A DNA stretch of 64,000 nucleotides from the NCBI RefSeq assembly GCF_033115175.1, contig NC_084827.1:24670001-24734000 (forward strand), given 5' to 3'. Position 1 is the stretch's first letter. Each line of letters begins with the position of its first letter. This document shows, in pieces, positions 46,160-58,585 of this stretch. Source of the stretch: Lepus europaeus. Taxonomy: Eukaryota; Chordata; Mammalia; Lagomorpha; Leporidae. The translations under genes were made by a program, and so were the position numbers. The notes beneath the pieces were generated by a model. The model was not told where the DNA came from and did no database searches. It was given only the letters and a program-made list of their open reading frames with translations.

Positions 46160-47959
46160 AGCCTTCCTTATGGCTATAACATAGACAATAAATAGATGAC
46201 TAGAACAGAAGTATACTTAGGAATGCAAGTCATACACAGTAAGTAGGACCTGAACACCAGAAATTTTGTAACACCACAATAGCCTCAGATATCTAATAGG
46301 AAAAATCATTTGTTGCTTGCTTATACCACTAACATTTGCTTGTTCTGCTTTTTAAGATAAAACTAAATCATAACTGGGACATTTACATTACCTAATCCTC
46401 AAAACCATACTAACTGGTGAATACTCTCATTGTTCCATCTTGGATGTGAGAACAGAGGTTAGGAGAAGCTAGGAAAGTGGTTTGCCCAAGTCTATCCAGT
46501 AGGAAAAAAGTTGTGATGCTGTAATTTATTCAAAGCAATCTGATGGCAGAGGTCATACTCAGGATCACAAAACTTGAAGACACAGCTAGCTCTAGACCAT
46601 TCCAAAGCAATCCCACATATATGAAAATCGATCTCTTCATTTTAACTTTTCAGTAAAGTTTGACTTTATTAACGTTTTGTTAATTAATTAAAGCCTAACA
46701 TACATGTAGAGCAAAATAGAGTTTTATTTTCAAATAAGGAGCGTATTCAAACAAAGTATTGTTTCTAATCTAAATTCTTCCTCATGTTTTATATGCTCAT
46801 TTTCCCTTATTCACAAATAAAAAATATCTTCTTTTCCACATTGATTTTATGATCTAGCAAGTATTCCGGCAACTTCTTTTTGCAGTCTAAATATAGCTAG
46901 GGGTCCTAATTTCTTTCTTTACAGTCTTAATTTCCCAAGTCCTTGAATTATTCCTACTGTTAATCTTTGAACATTTTTAAATTTCCTCTTAATTTTTTAC
47001 CTAAGCACTGTTTGTGGTTGCCAGTTTAGCAGCACATATAGCTTAAGAATGAGTTTTTCACAGCACTTCCTTTGTACCAGACTAGGATTCACGCGTTGAT
47101 CCACCCACTACATTTGAGTAGATTTAAATACTTGGTTAGTTAAGACATTCTTTGTTTTTCAAGGACAAGGAGAGCTTTGTATTATAGCTGAAAAGCCACA
47201 TGAATAACTTGAAAACAAAGGGTTTGTCAACTACAATCTGTTCTTTATGTTTTCAGAATTGGAGTTTGGCTAGCCGTAATCCACCAAAATTCATCTGGGA
47301 CCAGGAGGGCATGGGAAAATGTTATGTGGTCATTTTCTTTCTGAGGTAGACCCAAGAGATCATTGGAGCAGGAGAGGTGCACTGTCCTGGAAAGGTAAGC
47401 CCAGCGCAGGACAGCTGCCTTAAGCTAGGTACAAAAAGGAATCAGCTCGGGGAATACAGCTTGTTATCGCACACAAATAACTGAATGCCCAGAATGCTTA
47501 AATTCAAAAGATATGTGGTATTGTGAAATCCTGAAAGTGGTTTCAGAAAAGTTCTTTATCTCCAACTATTCTGGCAAAACATTTTAAAAAAGAGAAATGT
47601 CCCTTGAAAGAAAGGAGTATTCTTCGGGGAATTTTGAAAGATTTTAGGAATGGGAAAAATCAGTGCAAATTGCATCAATATCTTAAACTATTTACAAGGA
47701 AGAAATAACCTTAGAGGAAAGAAACAAAAGGCAGTATCATTACCAGCAGATAAACAAATGATACAAAAGATTTTCAAGTTCTGAAGATACACCATTAGAA
47801 ATGATGTTTTATTTGTTTAATATAGTGACAAGAACATGAATTTTGGGCTTAATAAATTCTGTCTCACACAAAGATCAAATTTCTCTAATAGAAGCTAATG
47901 CCAGTAAATTTAAAAATGCAACTGCAAGGGATAAGAATAGAAACATGACAAAAGAGGAA
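46160..47959. other. Intergenic with MIR remnant
   Basis: 46370-46600 is probably an antisense MIR/L2 (ACCTAATCCTCAAAACCATA; GGTTTGCCCAAGTCTATCC). The remainder, including 46.6-47.9 kb, shows no gene. Confidence 0.5.
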
Positions 47960-48401
47960 AGGCAAATCGTTCTTGTCTGTATGCTATAATGCTCACCACA
48001 CTCACAATCCAATAATTGAAAATTAAAACTGCAATGTGATATTATTGTTTACCCTATCAGATTGGAAAATATCCAAAAGTAAAATAAAACATTACGGGTA
48101 AGGCTGTGTGGAAACAGGTTATTTCATAATTGCTGATAAGAGAACAAATTGAAGGAAAACAATTTGGCAAAGTCTATCAAAACTGCAAATGTATATACCC
48201 TTTCACCTAGCAACATCATTTCTTGAAATCTACTCTTACCATGCCCACTCCCACACAAAGAAAATGACTTATATTCAAGGATTTTATATTGTAGTATTTT
48301 TTACCATGACAAATGATTTGAAGTAATTTATATGTCCATCCATTTGGAATCCAGTTAGATAACTATGTCCACTAAAACAATGCAATTTATTTGGCTATTT
48401 T

Positions 48402-48715
48402 ATTTATTGATTGATTTGATTTATTTGAAAGGCAGAGAGACGGAGACAATGATAACGTTTTTCCACTCTCTGGTTCACTCCCCAAATGTCTGCAACAGCC
48501 AGGCTGACCCACACTAAATCCAGCAACTTGGAATTCATTCTAAGTTTCCCACATGGGTATCAGGGGTCCAGAAACATGAGCCATTACTTGCTTTCTCCCA
48601 GGATGTGCATTACCAAGAAGCTGAATCAGAATTAGAACTAAAACTGAAACCCCTGGATTCTAATATGGGATGTGGATACCCCAATCAGCATTATAGCTGC
48701 TGTGCCAAACTCTCA
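48402..48715 (-). mobile_element. Old C-repeat SINE
   Basis: Antisense: tail complement, TCTGGTTCACTCCCCAAATG, old body, and head complement GCTGTGCCAAACTCTC. Confidence 0.8.
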
Positions 48716-48744
48716 TCACTTGACAAAGCTGAAGATGACTGGCC

Positions 48745-49060
48745 AATATTGTGTTGCAACATTTAAGTCACTGCATTTCATCCCAGCAAGCCATATGAGT
48801 ACCTTTCAAGTCACAGCTGCTCTATTTCCAATCCTGCTCCCTGTCAAAACAGAAGAAGCTGGCCCAAGTTCTTGGGCCGGCCCCTGCAGCCCCTTTGAGA
48901 GACCAGGATGGAGTTTCAGGATTCTGGCATCAGTCTTGTCCATCCCAGCCCACTGCAGACATTTGGAAGTGACCCAGCAGATGAAAAATCTCTTTCTCTC
49001 TATTTGTCTCCCTCTCTCTCTCTGTCATTCTGCCTTTCAAATAAATACATCTTTAAAAAC
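48745..49060 (+). mobile_element. Old C-repeat SINE
   Basis: Diverged head; body CCAATCCTGCTCCCTG; tail CTGCCTTTCAAATAAATAC. Confidence 0.75.
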
Positions 49061-49071
49061 TAAAAAGACAA

Positions 49072-49436
49072 AGGCTGGTGCTATGACTCAGCGAGTTAAA
49101 GCCATGGCCTATAGTGCCAACCTCCAATGTGGGCACCAGTTCGTGTTCCAACTGCTCGCTCCACTGCTGATCAGCTCCCTGTTAATTTGCCTGGGAAAGC
49201 AGCAGAGGATGGCCCAAGTACTTGGGCCCCTGCACCCACATGGGAGACTCAGAAAAACTCCTGGCTCATGGCTTTGGCCTGGCCAAGCCCTGGTTGTTGT
49301 GACCATCTGGGGAGTGAACCAACAGATGTAAGATTTCTCTCTCTCTCTCTCTCTGTCTCTATCCCTCTCTCACCTCTGCCTTTCAAATAAATAAATCTTT
49401 CAAAAAATAAAAATAAATAAATAACAATAAAAAGAT
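49072..49436 (+). mobile_element. C-repeat SINE
   Basis: Head GGCTGGTGCTATGACTCAGC, CT run at 49337-49352, tail AAATAAATAAATC with extra A/T-rich repeats. A 219-codon frame (48672-49331) across this SINE and its neighbour is not a gene. Confidence 0.88.
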
Positions 49437-49452
49437 AAAACTGAAGAGTTCT

Positions 49453-49477
49453 TTATATATATATATATATATATATA
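49453..49477. repeat. TA dinucleotide microsatellite
   Basis: About 12 TA units directly after the SINE tail region. Confidence 0.9.
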
Positions 49478-50000
49478 AGTCTGATATGATTTCTGTACAA
49501 AATGAATAAGTAAAAATATAAGGTATAGCAAAATGTGTATATTTTATTAGTATCAGCATTAAAAATGGTAGACATGAATAAATATGACTGCATGAAAAAA
49601 ATTAAGGGAATGCTTGTTACATGTAAGTTCATAACAGCAAAAATGTTTTGAAGATCAATCACATTACAGAATACCTAAACAAAGGAATCCTTTGCAATCA
49701 TTAACAATGATGTTATAGCAGACTATCAAATCAGTGACAGATAATAAGAGAAAATTAAAAATTATTAAAGGAATGCATTAGATAATCTTTTTATGTCATC
49801 CTACCATATTGCTAGAAATCTGTATGCTAAAATATTCACAGTGGTTACCTGTAGGTTATGGTAGGGGTGATATGTTCTTATTTTACTTTATACTTTGTAT
49901 TTATTTCAAATTCTTTCAATAAGCACCTGTATCTTTGTAATATCTACATTTCAAGCTTGAACAGTATAAAAGACCCCATCATATTCACTTGTGTATGTCC

Positions 50001-50494
50001 AGAGCATAACAAAATATGACATAGAAGGTTTAAGAATTACTGAAGAAAAATGTATTATATTAAATATGTATACTTCTCTATTACAAATTAAGTATACTTT
50101 CTTTACAGTATAAATATCATAGATATGTAGTGTTTAAACCCAGAGTTATGCCAAGCGTAATCACTGCAGGTGAATAAATCACCAAAAACGGCCAAACTAA
50201 AGGAACATGATTCTACAGGCCGAGCAGAATAACTACAGGTGAAGGAAGAAAACCACCTTGTCACTAGGCAGCCAGAGACAGAGCCAGCAAGTAAGGCCAG
50301 AGACGTAATGAGTACGCTGTGTCCCAAGAGCTGCACCCTAACCTGAGGGTCTAAGAAATCCAGGCTCTGAGCCAGTAAGACTGACTCAGCCTTCCTTAAC
50401 TTGTCCTAACAAATTCAGGCAAAAATAACTCCTCTCTTCTGAGCCTTCACTGAATGTTTGTGTCTCCTCCCTGAGCCTCAGTTCTTTCATGAAA
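50001..50494. other. Unassigned intergenic sequence
   Basis: No gene or repeat is recognised. Confidence 0.5.
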
Positions 50495-50805
50495 TCCTAA
50501 TGCCCGTGGTTTTAGGAGCTGGGGACTTCCCTTTGGAATGTGATTAGATCATGAGGTGGAACCTTCATGAATGGAACTAGTGCTCTTACAAGACACCTCA
50601 GAGAGATCCTTAGCCCCTGCTGCCATGTAAGGACCAAGCTAGTAGGTTCCTGAGCCGAGAAATAGACCCTGCTGGAAACTGAATCTGTCAGAGCCTTGAA
50701 TATGGATGCTTTGACCTCCAGATCTGTGAAAAATACATTTCTGTTTATGTGCCTCTCAGTGTATGGTACCTTGTTACAGCAGCCCAAATGGGCACTCGTT
50801 TCAAA
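50495..50805 (+). mobile_element. MLT1-like MaLR LTR fragment
   Basis: Sense-strand LTR landmarks in order: TGTGATTAGATCATGAGGTG, CATGAATGGAACTAGTGCTC, CACCTCAGAGAGATCC, TGCCATGTAAGGACC, TACATTTCTGTTTATGTGCC and TTGTTACAGCAGCCCAAATG. Confidence 0.8.
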
Positions 50806-50847
50806 ACCAAGGTGAGCACTGAGAACACTTCACTTATCAGGGCACTT

Positions 50848-51124
50848 TTCAAAGTTATTTATTTGTTTATTCATATGTTGAGAAACAGACAAAGACAGCT
50901 GGTTTATTACCCAAAGGGCCCAATGACCAGGACTGGGCTAGGCTGAAATCCAAAGCTAGGAACTCAATCTACATCCCCCACATGATGCCAGGAACCCAAT
51001 TACTTGAACCAATACCTGCTGCTTCCCAGTGTCTGTTGGTGTCAGGATCAGAAGAGAGTATCAAACCCAGAAACTCCAATATGGGATGTAGGTGTCTTAG
51101 CTGCTAGGTTTAACACCCAGCCCA
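50848..51124 (-). mobile_element. Old C-repeat SINE
   Basis: Antisense copy lacking the GA region; body GGAACCCAATTACTTGAACC and head complement GGTTTAACACCCAGCCC. Confidence 0.75.
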
Positions 51125-52572
51125 AGAGACAGTTTTTAAGAGAGGTAGTGTTATCCAAAGAAATGAATTTTTGGATTTTAACTGAGAAACACCCCTGCCA
51201 CTAACAGTATATCTGAATTTTGGCACATCACATTTTCCGGTTTTACATAAGTATGAATTATAAAATAGCTCTGTCATCACAAGACTGAGGACAAAATGAA
51301 ATAATGACTGAAAAAAATCAAGTGAAATAACTAGGCATTAAAGTACAAAACATGTTATTATTACTCCTGGTAATAGGGAATTTCTATTAGATAGTCTACC
51401 TCCAGAGCAGACTAGACTTTTGTAATATCCTAGTACCCAGTAGTAAGAGGAAACATCTTTCATTATAGTGTTAATGTGGCTCAATTGAGGTAGCAAAGAA
51501 TCCCATTCACCCCCTCCCTACCTCCTGTCTCCTGGTCTATCTCCATAGTGGACAATGACCATGGGACAGCAGACCAGGGTTAAAGTGAAAAACAGCAGGT
51601 AACTGCTTTTCGATGGCTCTGTGTATGAAGGGAGCTCAGTTATTGCTTATGGTTCTTGGGCTCTTGTTTATGAGACTGGGACCTGGCAGTCCTTGCATGT
51701 TGGCTTCAAATCAGATTCCTCCAGAACTTCATGCCTACTATGCCATATACTGTGCCAGAACCTGTTCATCTTGCTTGCAATGATTGAAGGTTAACGCCTC
51801 AGACTAAACTGATCTCAATGAGGATAAGATCCGTGTAGTGTTCAGCTTTGTGTCTTTGGTTCATGGCAAAAGACCTAGGATGCAACAGGTGCTCAATAAA
51901 TGTAAGAAAGGAGACAGGGTCCAAACATTCATGAAACTTGATCTCCATTTTGTGGCTTACATTCTTTGAGGTGTTTTCAGCTACTTTTATCTTCCTGCCA
52001 TCACATTTCACTGCCAAATAAGGCTTTCAAAAATTGCTTAGATTTTTCCCAGTCTCCAGATTAGAAATCTAGTGATTAGCAATTTGGTGATCTAGTATTT
52101 TTTCTATAATGAAAATATTAAAATATTAAATATGAATAGTATTAAATATTAAAATAGAATGTCCTATGGTTTTGAAGACTCACCAGTATGAATGGACTAT
52201 TACATTGATGAACTTATGCCAATCTATGTGCTAAGTCACTGCACTGCACCAAGACAAGCTTCTTACAATTCTGATAATCATGAATGGGGGTGTTAACAAC
52301 TTGAAAAGCAGGGTGTGGTTTTGCTTAGCTTAAGAATCTAGAAACACACACTAATAGTCAACAGAGACACAGGCTACCTTCCATACCCATTTTCCTGTTG
52401 TCTGGCCCTCAACTTCTGTTCTTAAACTGGAAACAGTCTTTCCATATAGCCACTATTGTTCAAATAGCCACTTACTAATTTGTGAAGGAAAAATGGGATA
52501 CAATAAGTAATCATGCATGGGGAAATATAAATTGATTAAAATAAAATTCATGGTCATGCAAGAGAGGGAGTG
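51125..52572. other. Intergenic with L2-like remnant
   Basis: 51815-51915 (CATGGCAAAAGACCTAGGAT; GTGCTCAATAAATGTAAG) fits the end of an L2 repeat. No gene is recognised in the rest. Confidence 0.45.
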
Positions 52573-52798
52573 GGGCTGACATTCTAGCACAGAGTTTTAA
52601 GCCACTGCTTGCAATGCAGACTCCCATATCCAAGTGCTGTTTCAAGTCTCAGCAGCTGTGCTTCCAATCCAGCTGCCTAGTAATGCACCTGGGAAGACAT
52701 TGGAATATGGTCCAAATACACATGTCCCTGTCACCCAAGTAGGATACACAATAGAGTTCTGGGCTCAGCCATTGCAGCCATTCCAGCTGATGGAAGCT

Positions 52799-52853
<55 letters not shown>

Positions 52854-52889
52854 TTCAAATAAAATAAATAAATCCATTTTAAAAAAAAA
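52573..52889 (+). mobile_element. C-repeat SINE with pure CT tract
   Basis: Head GGGGCTGACATTCTAGC; uninterrupted CT run of about 48 bases at 52803-52850; tail AAATAAAATAAATAAATC. An imperfect AGAGGGAGTG repeat flanks it. Confidence 0.88.
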
Positions 52890-53698
52890 GAGGGAAGGAG
52901 TGACTGGAGAGGATAAGGAGTTGTTACTACACCTTACAAAAACTATAAACATCATCGATCCTTATCAAATTGACAACTACAACTTATTCAAGATAGCCTC
53001 AGTATGATGTGGAGGTAGCACAGCATGATACAAATGAACTTTGGTGTCAAGTGGAGTTGGCCTCATGGCTTTGTTTTGGATTAAGCAGCTAGGAGAATTT
53101 GAGCAAGCAGCTTTTCTGAGCCTGTTTCAAGAGAAAGAGGAAGGAAGAAGGAGAGAGAAGCAACAGTTTAGTAATTACTAATAATATATGTGATGTGCAT
53201 AGCTGACAAGAAGATATTCAATAAGTAGCATCTATTAACTGTGATATATAGTATGCCTTCACAAACTTTCTATGTTCCCACCTATGCAAAGGAGGGGAGT
53301 ATTATTCAAAACAAGCTGTTTCTTTTGAAGCATAGTAGAGTAAACAGGGATGGGGAAAACCATCTGCCTAGTGACTCAGGGTGAAGCACCTGCAGGCAGA
53401 CAAAACTACACAAAGGGTGCACGTTCCTGATGTGAATGGGACTAGAGGTGAAATTTTATTTTTCTAAGCAAACATTTCCAAGCAACATGTCACTTCTCTT
53501 TTCAGCTTTCTGAATGAAAATAATTTATGAATGAAAATAATTTATTCAAAGTCTGTGACTCAGGAACCACACTCAGTGAACTCTCAGAAACAACCCTCAG
53601 TTGACTCAATACTTCTTGATATCAACTAGAAATACCAAGAAATTCCAGTGACAGAGGAGAAGGCCTGAAATTAAAAATTAACAAAGTAAAAGAACATT
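52890..53698. other. Intergenic with MIR remnant
   Basis: 53000-53240 has MIR order (GGTAGCACAGCATGATAC; GAACTTTGGTGTCAAGTGG; then TATTCAATAAGTAGCATC). A two-copy 17-bp tandem repeat (GAATGAAAATAATTTAT) lies near 53512-53545. No gene. Confidence 0.5.
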
Positions 53699-53790
53699 TA
53701 AAAATGCAAGAGGAGGAACAAGATGAAAAGAAATGTCTTATCAATGTAACTCCCCATTAATCAGATTATTAGAAAGATGAATAAAAAGAT
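53699..53790 (+). repeat. Left copy of a direct repeat flanking a SINE
   Basis: AAGAGGAGGAACAA, then GAAAAGAAA, then CCATTAATCAGATTATT correspond in order to 54124-54225. Confidence 0.8.
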
Positions 53791-53792
53791 AA

Positions 53793-54090
53793 AGCTGGAG
53801 CCAGCCTTATGGTGCAGCTGGTCAAGCTGAGCTTATGATTCCAGCATCTCGTTTCAGAGTGCCAGTTGAGTCCTGGCTGCTCTGCTTACAAGATAGTTCT
53901 CTGCTAATTGCCTGGGAAGGCAGCAGATAATGCCCCAAGTATTTGGGCCCCCGCCCTGGCTCTGGGCTTCTGCCTGGACTAGAACTGATGGTTCTGGGTA
54001 TTTGAGGAGTGAACCAGCAGATAGAAGATACTTTTCTTTCTCTCCCTCTATGATACTCTGCCTTTCAACAAATTTTATATGTATATGTAT

Positions 54091-54121
<31 letters not shown>

Positions 54122-54123
54122 CA
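53793..54123 (+). mobile_element. C-repeat SINE with AC/AT tail
   Basis: Head GAGCCAGCCTTATGGTGC; shortened body; tail CTTTCAACAAATTTTATATG followed by an AC repeat (54091-54108) and an AT repeat (54109-54121) in place of AAATAAAT. It lies exactly between two similar 92-102-bp sequences. Confidence 0.83.
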
Positions 54124-54225
54124 TAAAAAGGCACAAGAGGAGGAACAAAAGGAAAAGAAAGGAAATCCCTGATACCAGTGTGACACTGCCATTAATTAGA
54201 TTATTTGAAAGAAAAATAAATTGGT
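54124..54225 (+). repeat. Right copy of a direct repeat flanking a SINE
   Basis: AAGAGGAGGAACAA, GAAAAGAAA and CCATTAATTAGATTATT match the left copy at 53699-53790 with scattered changes and a small insertion. Confidence 0.8.
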
Positions 54226-55380
54226 TATAATAAAAAGAAAAATCTTTATAGCAAGGAAATAACTGAGCAGATTTCCAAGATGATCCCCTAACAATATCAA
54301 ATTGAAAAAAGTTTATATGCGCCTATGTGAGCTTTCTGCATTTGTCATGAAACATTAATAGTGATTTCCTGAGGGTACTTTGTTCTCTCTAATGTTTAAG
54401 CAATGTATAGAAGGATTTCTTTAACTTGGAATAACAAAGAAGCTAATTAAGAAAGAGTATAGGATTACACACACAAACAACATATGGTAAATACAGCATT
54501 CAGATATGGTTTTATTGAACAACCAATCAACCTCCCCCTCCACCCTAACTCCCACATACCCTGGGAGTGAGCTCATTTTTAGCTACAATCAAAGCGTCAG
54601 TCTCATTTCTTCATGTATCTTTAGCTATCTTCAATGATTCCTTTCTTGGGTTCCAAAATAGTGTCACCATTAGACTGTGAAATCCTTGAACCATCTACAC
54701 CTATGCATCTTATTGTCTACCACAACTTTATGCTCTGTCTACTTCTAGGTTTTAATTCCAATACTTCCACCAGGAGACATGGCAATGATGTTATTGAGCT
54801 GGAAGGTAAGACTGCAACCAAGACATTTTGACTACTGCATTAGTCTGAACAGCCCAGTGAAGACAAGGTGGCCAGGGAGAGAACTTTAAAGTATACTTAG
54901 TGCAAAGAGGAAGCACCTTTACAACAGAGATGTCCTTCACAGATGTAAAATTTTATTTACTACGAGTTGCAAAATAGCCAGAGAACATGCTGGAAAGTTG
55001 TACTTTGGAGCCAATTTAGTTGATAAGTGATCTTTTCAACTTTGCCTTTTTACTAGATTTCTACTTAGACCATCACAGACAAAGCCGGCTTTAAGGCCTC
55101 CTTGACCTGACGGCCTAACTTTTATGGATATTTTATAAGTCTCTTTTTCCTCTCCAGGGTGGGGTAGTCACTAAACAAAAAGGATGATAGACTCAATTTT
55201 TATTATCAGTTAGTTAATCCCACTTTTTATTGGGTCCTTCGAAAAAAGCCATTTAAAGGAGGCAATGGAAATTTTGGAAAACTTTACAGAAACTTCCACA
55301 TAGTGGCTGTCATAATTTTACATAATTTTTAGTAAGATTTCCCCATTTTATAAGGGAGTTCACCTTCCAGGAACTAATAC
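54226..55380. other. Unassigned intergenic sequence
   Basis: No gene or repeat family is recognised. Confidence 0.5.
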
Positions 55381-55452
55381 AACTGTAAAGCGCAAGTAAA
55401 CTGTAAAACCCAAGTAAACTGTAAAGCCCAAGTAAACTGTAAAGCCCAAGTA
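55381..55452 (+). repeat. Four-copy 18-bp minisatellite
   Basis: Unit AACTGTAAAGCCCAAGTA occurs four times head to tail with two substitutions in total. On the minus strand it makes a repeated LYSLLG peptide in a chance 82-codon frame. Confidence 0.93.
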
Positions 55453-56099
55453 TGGCCAGAAGATAGATTGCTGAGATCTCAGCAAGATTGTCCTGCTGAG
55501 ACTGCAAGGATGTCATTTTTGGGTTAAATCTCATGTCTCCCAGAGCTGTGATGAACACCTAAGTGGGAAATGCCAAGAAGACTGGATCCCATTTGAAGAG
55601 TAGCCTAATGCTGTCTTCTCCAGGCATTTTCCTTTTGTTCTTTGGTTGGGCAATGAAAGGTCTCCAGCATGCCATGCATTTAAATTCTGCTGCCATGCCC
55701 ACAAGTTGTGGCTTTGGCTCAGAGATTCCCTTAACCAACACAGCTAATGATTTTCCTCGCAGTAAATTGCCATCAACTGTCAGCTTCTCCTTGACCCAGG
55801 CTACACCTGATGCCTCCCTTACCTAAGTGTGCAAAAAAAAAAAAAAAAAAAAAAAAAAAAGGAAAGAAAAGAAAAGATAAAACTCAAGCACCTGAGTGAA
55901 AGCTGGAGTTGCCACCCCTGCCACAATAACCACATCTTGCAACCACTATCCATTATGTTTAAAAGGATAGCTCTTGCCAATGGCCCATCAGGTACTACAA
56001 GCCCAAACATCAACTGCTCTCTCAACACAAACTAACCCATGGTACCTCAAAGTCAAGCACCCTCTCACAACAGAAATTAACCCTGGGTTTTGATATAGT
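55453..56099. other. Unassigned repeat-like sequence with a 28-base A run
   Basis: 55595-55670 resembles 57238-57305 (shared TTTTCCTTTTGTTCTT and GCAATG[A/G]AAGGT), so both may be pieces of one old element. A run of 28 A lies at 55833-55860. No gene is recognised. Confidence 0.4.
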
Positions 56100-56640
56100 A
56101 AAACCAGGCAGGGAGTTAGACAGAAATAGGTGAGCTGGAATTTTGCAGTCCTGCATTTTAACTTTATACTCTCACCTGTCAATCTAATATGCCCACCTTC
56201 CTGGGATATACCTGTGGCTCATTCAGGACGAGGAAGGAAAAGACACCATGATGGCCACATGGAGGTTAAATTCCACATTGGGAATTCCATAAAAATCTCA
56301 GAAGGTTTCACACAAGTTAAGGCACCACCCCATTTGTTTTTTCAAGGTACAACTCCCTACCTCGTAAAAGGGACTGATAACATGGGAGGGGCCCTGATTT
56401 GCCCTTGAGCATGCTTGGGATCCCTCTTGGGCCTCCTCTCACTCTCTCTCCCTATAGCCAACACTCTGGCCAATTCATTATGGGTTTCTCTCCATGTGAG
56501 GTGGCTCAAGCTCACCCATGAATGTATATTCCCTCTCTCTCAAATAAATTCTGCCCTCATTTGTGCACTAAATGCTTTGAATTCTTATTATTTTAGAGGC
56601 AAAACCATGGAATAAAGATTAAGACTCTCAGGCCTGTAAC
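56100..56640 (+). mobile_element. Possible old LTR
   Basis: A pyrimidine-rich stretch (56434-56455) precedes CTCTCAAATAAATTCTGCCC near 56539 and T-rich sequence, in the manner of an LTR 3' part. Borders and family are not resolved. Confidence 0.3.
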
Positions 56641-57235
56641 ACATTTAAAAGCAGTAAGATCTGGGGAGTTCAATTAAAAGAGAATAGTCCCCACCAGGAG
56701 GACTGACATCCCTTGGGGCACCATAAAGAAGACAGAGGACCATAGAGATCCTTGTGTTTCTTGAGGGATATTGAGAATCAAGAGCAGGTCTCCTTCTGGT
56801 CCCTTTGTATGTTCACCAAAACCGTTAAAAGATGAAATTACAAGAAGCTCATTTTGCAGATCTTAACTGAATTTGCAGTTCTGGAACCGGGCAGTAGTCC
56901 AGACCAAAAATGGTTCAAAATGCTCTGTCCTGCCATATGGGTGGGTTGTATTTATAGCTGGCGAACAGGAAGTGACATACAGAAAATAGAAGTGAGGTGC
57001 CGACTCTGCCTGATTGGCCACAGCTCATCTCTGCCTTACTTGAACATGGATGGAATAGTTGGCCCTTTGTGACTGAGATTTACTTACTTGTTACAAAAGT
57101 GGACTACAGTGTATGCATAAATAAAGTTACATTACAGTCACAATGTATAAAGAAATGTTTCAGGTAAACTTCATATATGTACAAAGACAACTTTAGACCA
57201 AACAGTTCAATCTAAATTGTGTTGCCTTATTGAAA
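56641..57235 (+). mobile_element. Possible second old LTR
   Basis: CTGATTGGCCACAGCTCATC near 57009, TTGTTACAAAAGTGGACTAC near 57091 and ATAAATAAAGTTACATTAC near 57117 resemble ends of ERVL-class LTRs. I cannot assign a family. Confidence 0.35.
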
Positions 57236-57789
57236 TTCCCCTAATGCTGTGTCCTCCATGTCTTTTCCTTTTGTTCTTCTGATGTGCAATGGAAGGTTTC
57301 ACATATGCCATTCAGCCAGGGATAAAAAAAGAAAACTACAACCTTGAATCTACGGTCACTAACTTCAGATGGACCAGGTGCTTCTAATAATTCCCAGAGC
57401 TCTCTCTCCAGCCACACTGACTAACCTGGTGCCAAAGTTTGCACCAGTTCATACCAAGTTGACCAGTCCAGTAAGGTCAGTGTTGGTACACATGAAATTT
57501 TACCCATCTGCAAGTGTGGGTACCCAGACAGTCTCTTAACCCCTGAGGTCACAGAAGACTGCTTCAGCGCCAGAACATTATTTCAGAATAGTTTTTGAGC
57601 CACAGAGCCAAACTTTAGAAATCTCAAACTGATGCTCTTTCATTATTGTTTCTTGTTTCTTATTTTTAAATTCCCCTCATCCTGAGGCCCACCAACTCCC
57701 AGAACGTTACTGGGTTTATAGATGTGTCTTGACAATATTTGCTACTTGCAACAGAAAAAAAAAAAAAACAGAATTTTTTAAAGATTTCC
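57236..57789. other. Unassigned sequence
   Basis: It begins with the segment similar to 55595-55670. No gene is recognised. Confidence 0.4.
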
Positions 57790-58123
57790 CTAAGCACAAG
57801 CATTGTGGTGAAATAGGTTAAGCTGCTTCGTGCAATTCCACCATCCCATATGGTTGCCAGATAATGTCCCAGCTGCTCCACTTTGATCCAGCGCCTTGCT
57901 AATCGACTGGGAAAAGCAGTGGAAGATGGTCCAGGTATTTGGGACCCTGCCACCCAAATGAGGGACCCAGATGAAGCTCTTGGCTCCCAACTTCAGCTTG
58001 GCCCAGCCCCTGGCCATTGAGGACATTTGGGAAGTGAACAAGTGGATGGAAGATATATCTCTCTCTCTCTTCCTCTCCCTCTGTCACTTTACCTTTTAAA
58101 TAAATAAATAAATATTTTTAAAT
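57790..58123 (+). mobile_element. C-repeat SINE
   Basis: Head CACAAGCATTGTGGTGAAAT; body; CT-rich region at 58057-58083; tail AAATAAATAAATAAATA. Confidence 0.87.
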
Positions 58124-58585
58124 ACAAAATAGCTACATTTTTTATAACTGTTCACTAATATTTTCTATCCATTTCTGAGAAAAGTGCAAAATAGCTTTAG
58201 AGACAGATCCAGAAGAATGAGAAGGTCCTTAATAGTCTGACCCACTGGACAGAGCACTACACTGATGGCAGTGAGCCACAAGCTTGTATTGTGTATCCTC
58301 AACAAAAAAGCATGTTTCATATGTATGAGTATAGACACAGAAATTTTGCATATGTCCTATTATACTAATATATTTTATAAAATATAGGATACAAAAAATG
58401 TAACGTTTTTAAATGCTCAAATTAAAAATACAGAAATATAGGCTGTATTTTTTTAATTAAAATGATTTTCCCACACTCTCTGGGATGAAATTTAAACTAG
58501 ACTATACAAGTAGACCTTTCAAGATTTTTCTAGCATTCCTAAGAAAAAAAATAAATAGAAGACTTGGGCCTTTGAAGTTTAATTT
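58124..58585. other. Unassigned AT-rich sequence
   Basis: No gene or repeat is recognised. Confidence 0.5.

Larger units (their letters stand above)
47960..50000 (+). mobile_element. Ancient L1M 3' region interrupted by three SINEs
   Basis: 47985-48400 follows the L1M 3' order (CAGATTGGAAAATATCC; AGGCTGTGTGGAAACAGG; AATTTGGCAAAGTCTATC; TATATGTCCATCCAT). 49640-50000 continues it (CACAGTGGTTACCTGTAGG; then a T-rich end). The SINEs at 48402-49436 and a TA repeat occupy the middle. No open frame survives. Confidence 0.65.

Noticed and set aside
47030-47100. U6 snRNA-like GCAGCACATATA
   Set aside because: Only about 12 bases match; the rest does not follow U6.
47380-47400. Splice-donor-like AAAGGTAAGCCC
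   Set aside because: No open exon or acceptor partner is visible nearby.
48672-49331. 219-codon plus frame
   Set aside because: It spans the end of one SINE and most of two others; C-SINE bodies are often open by chance.
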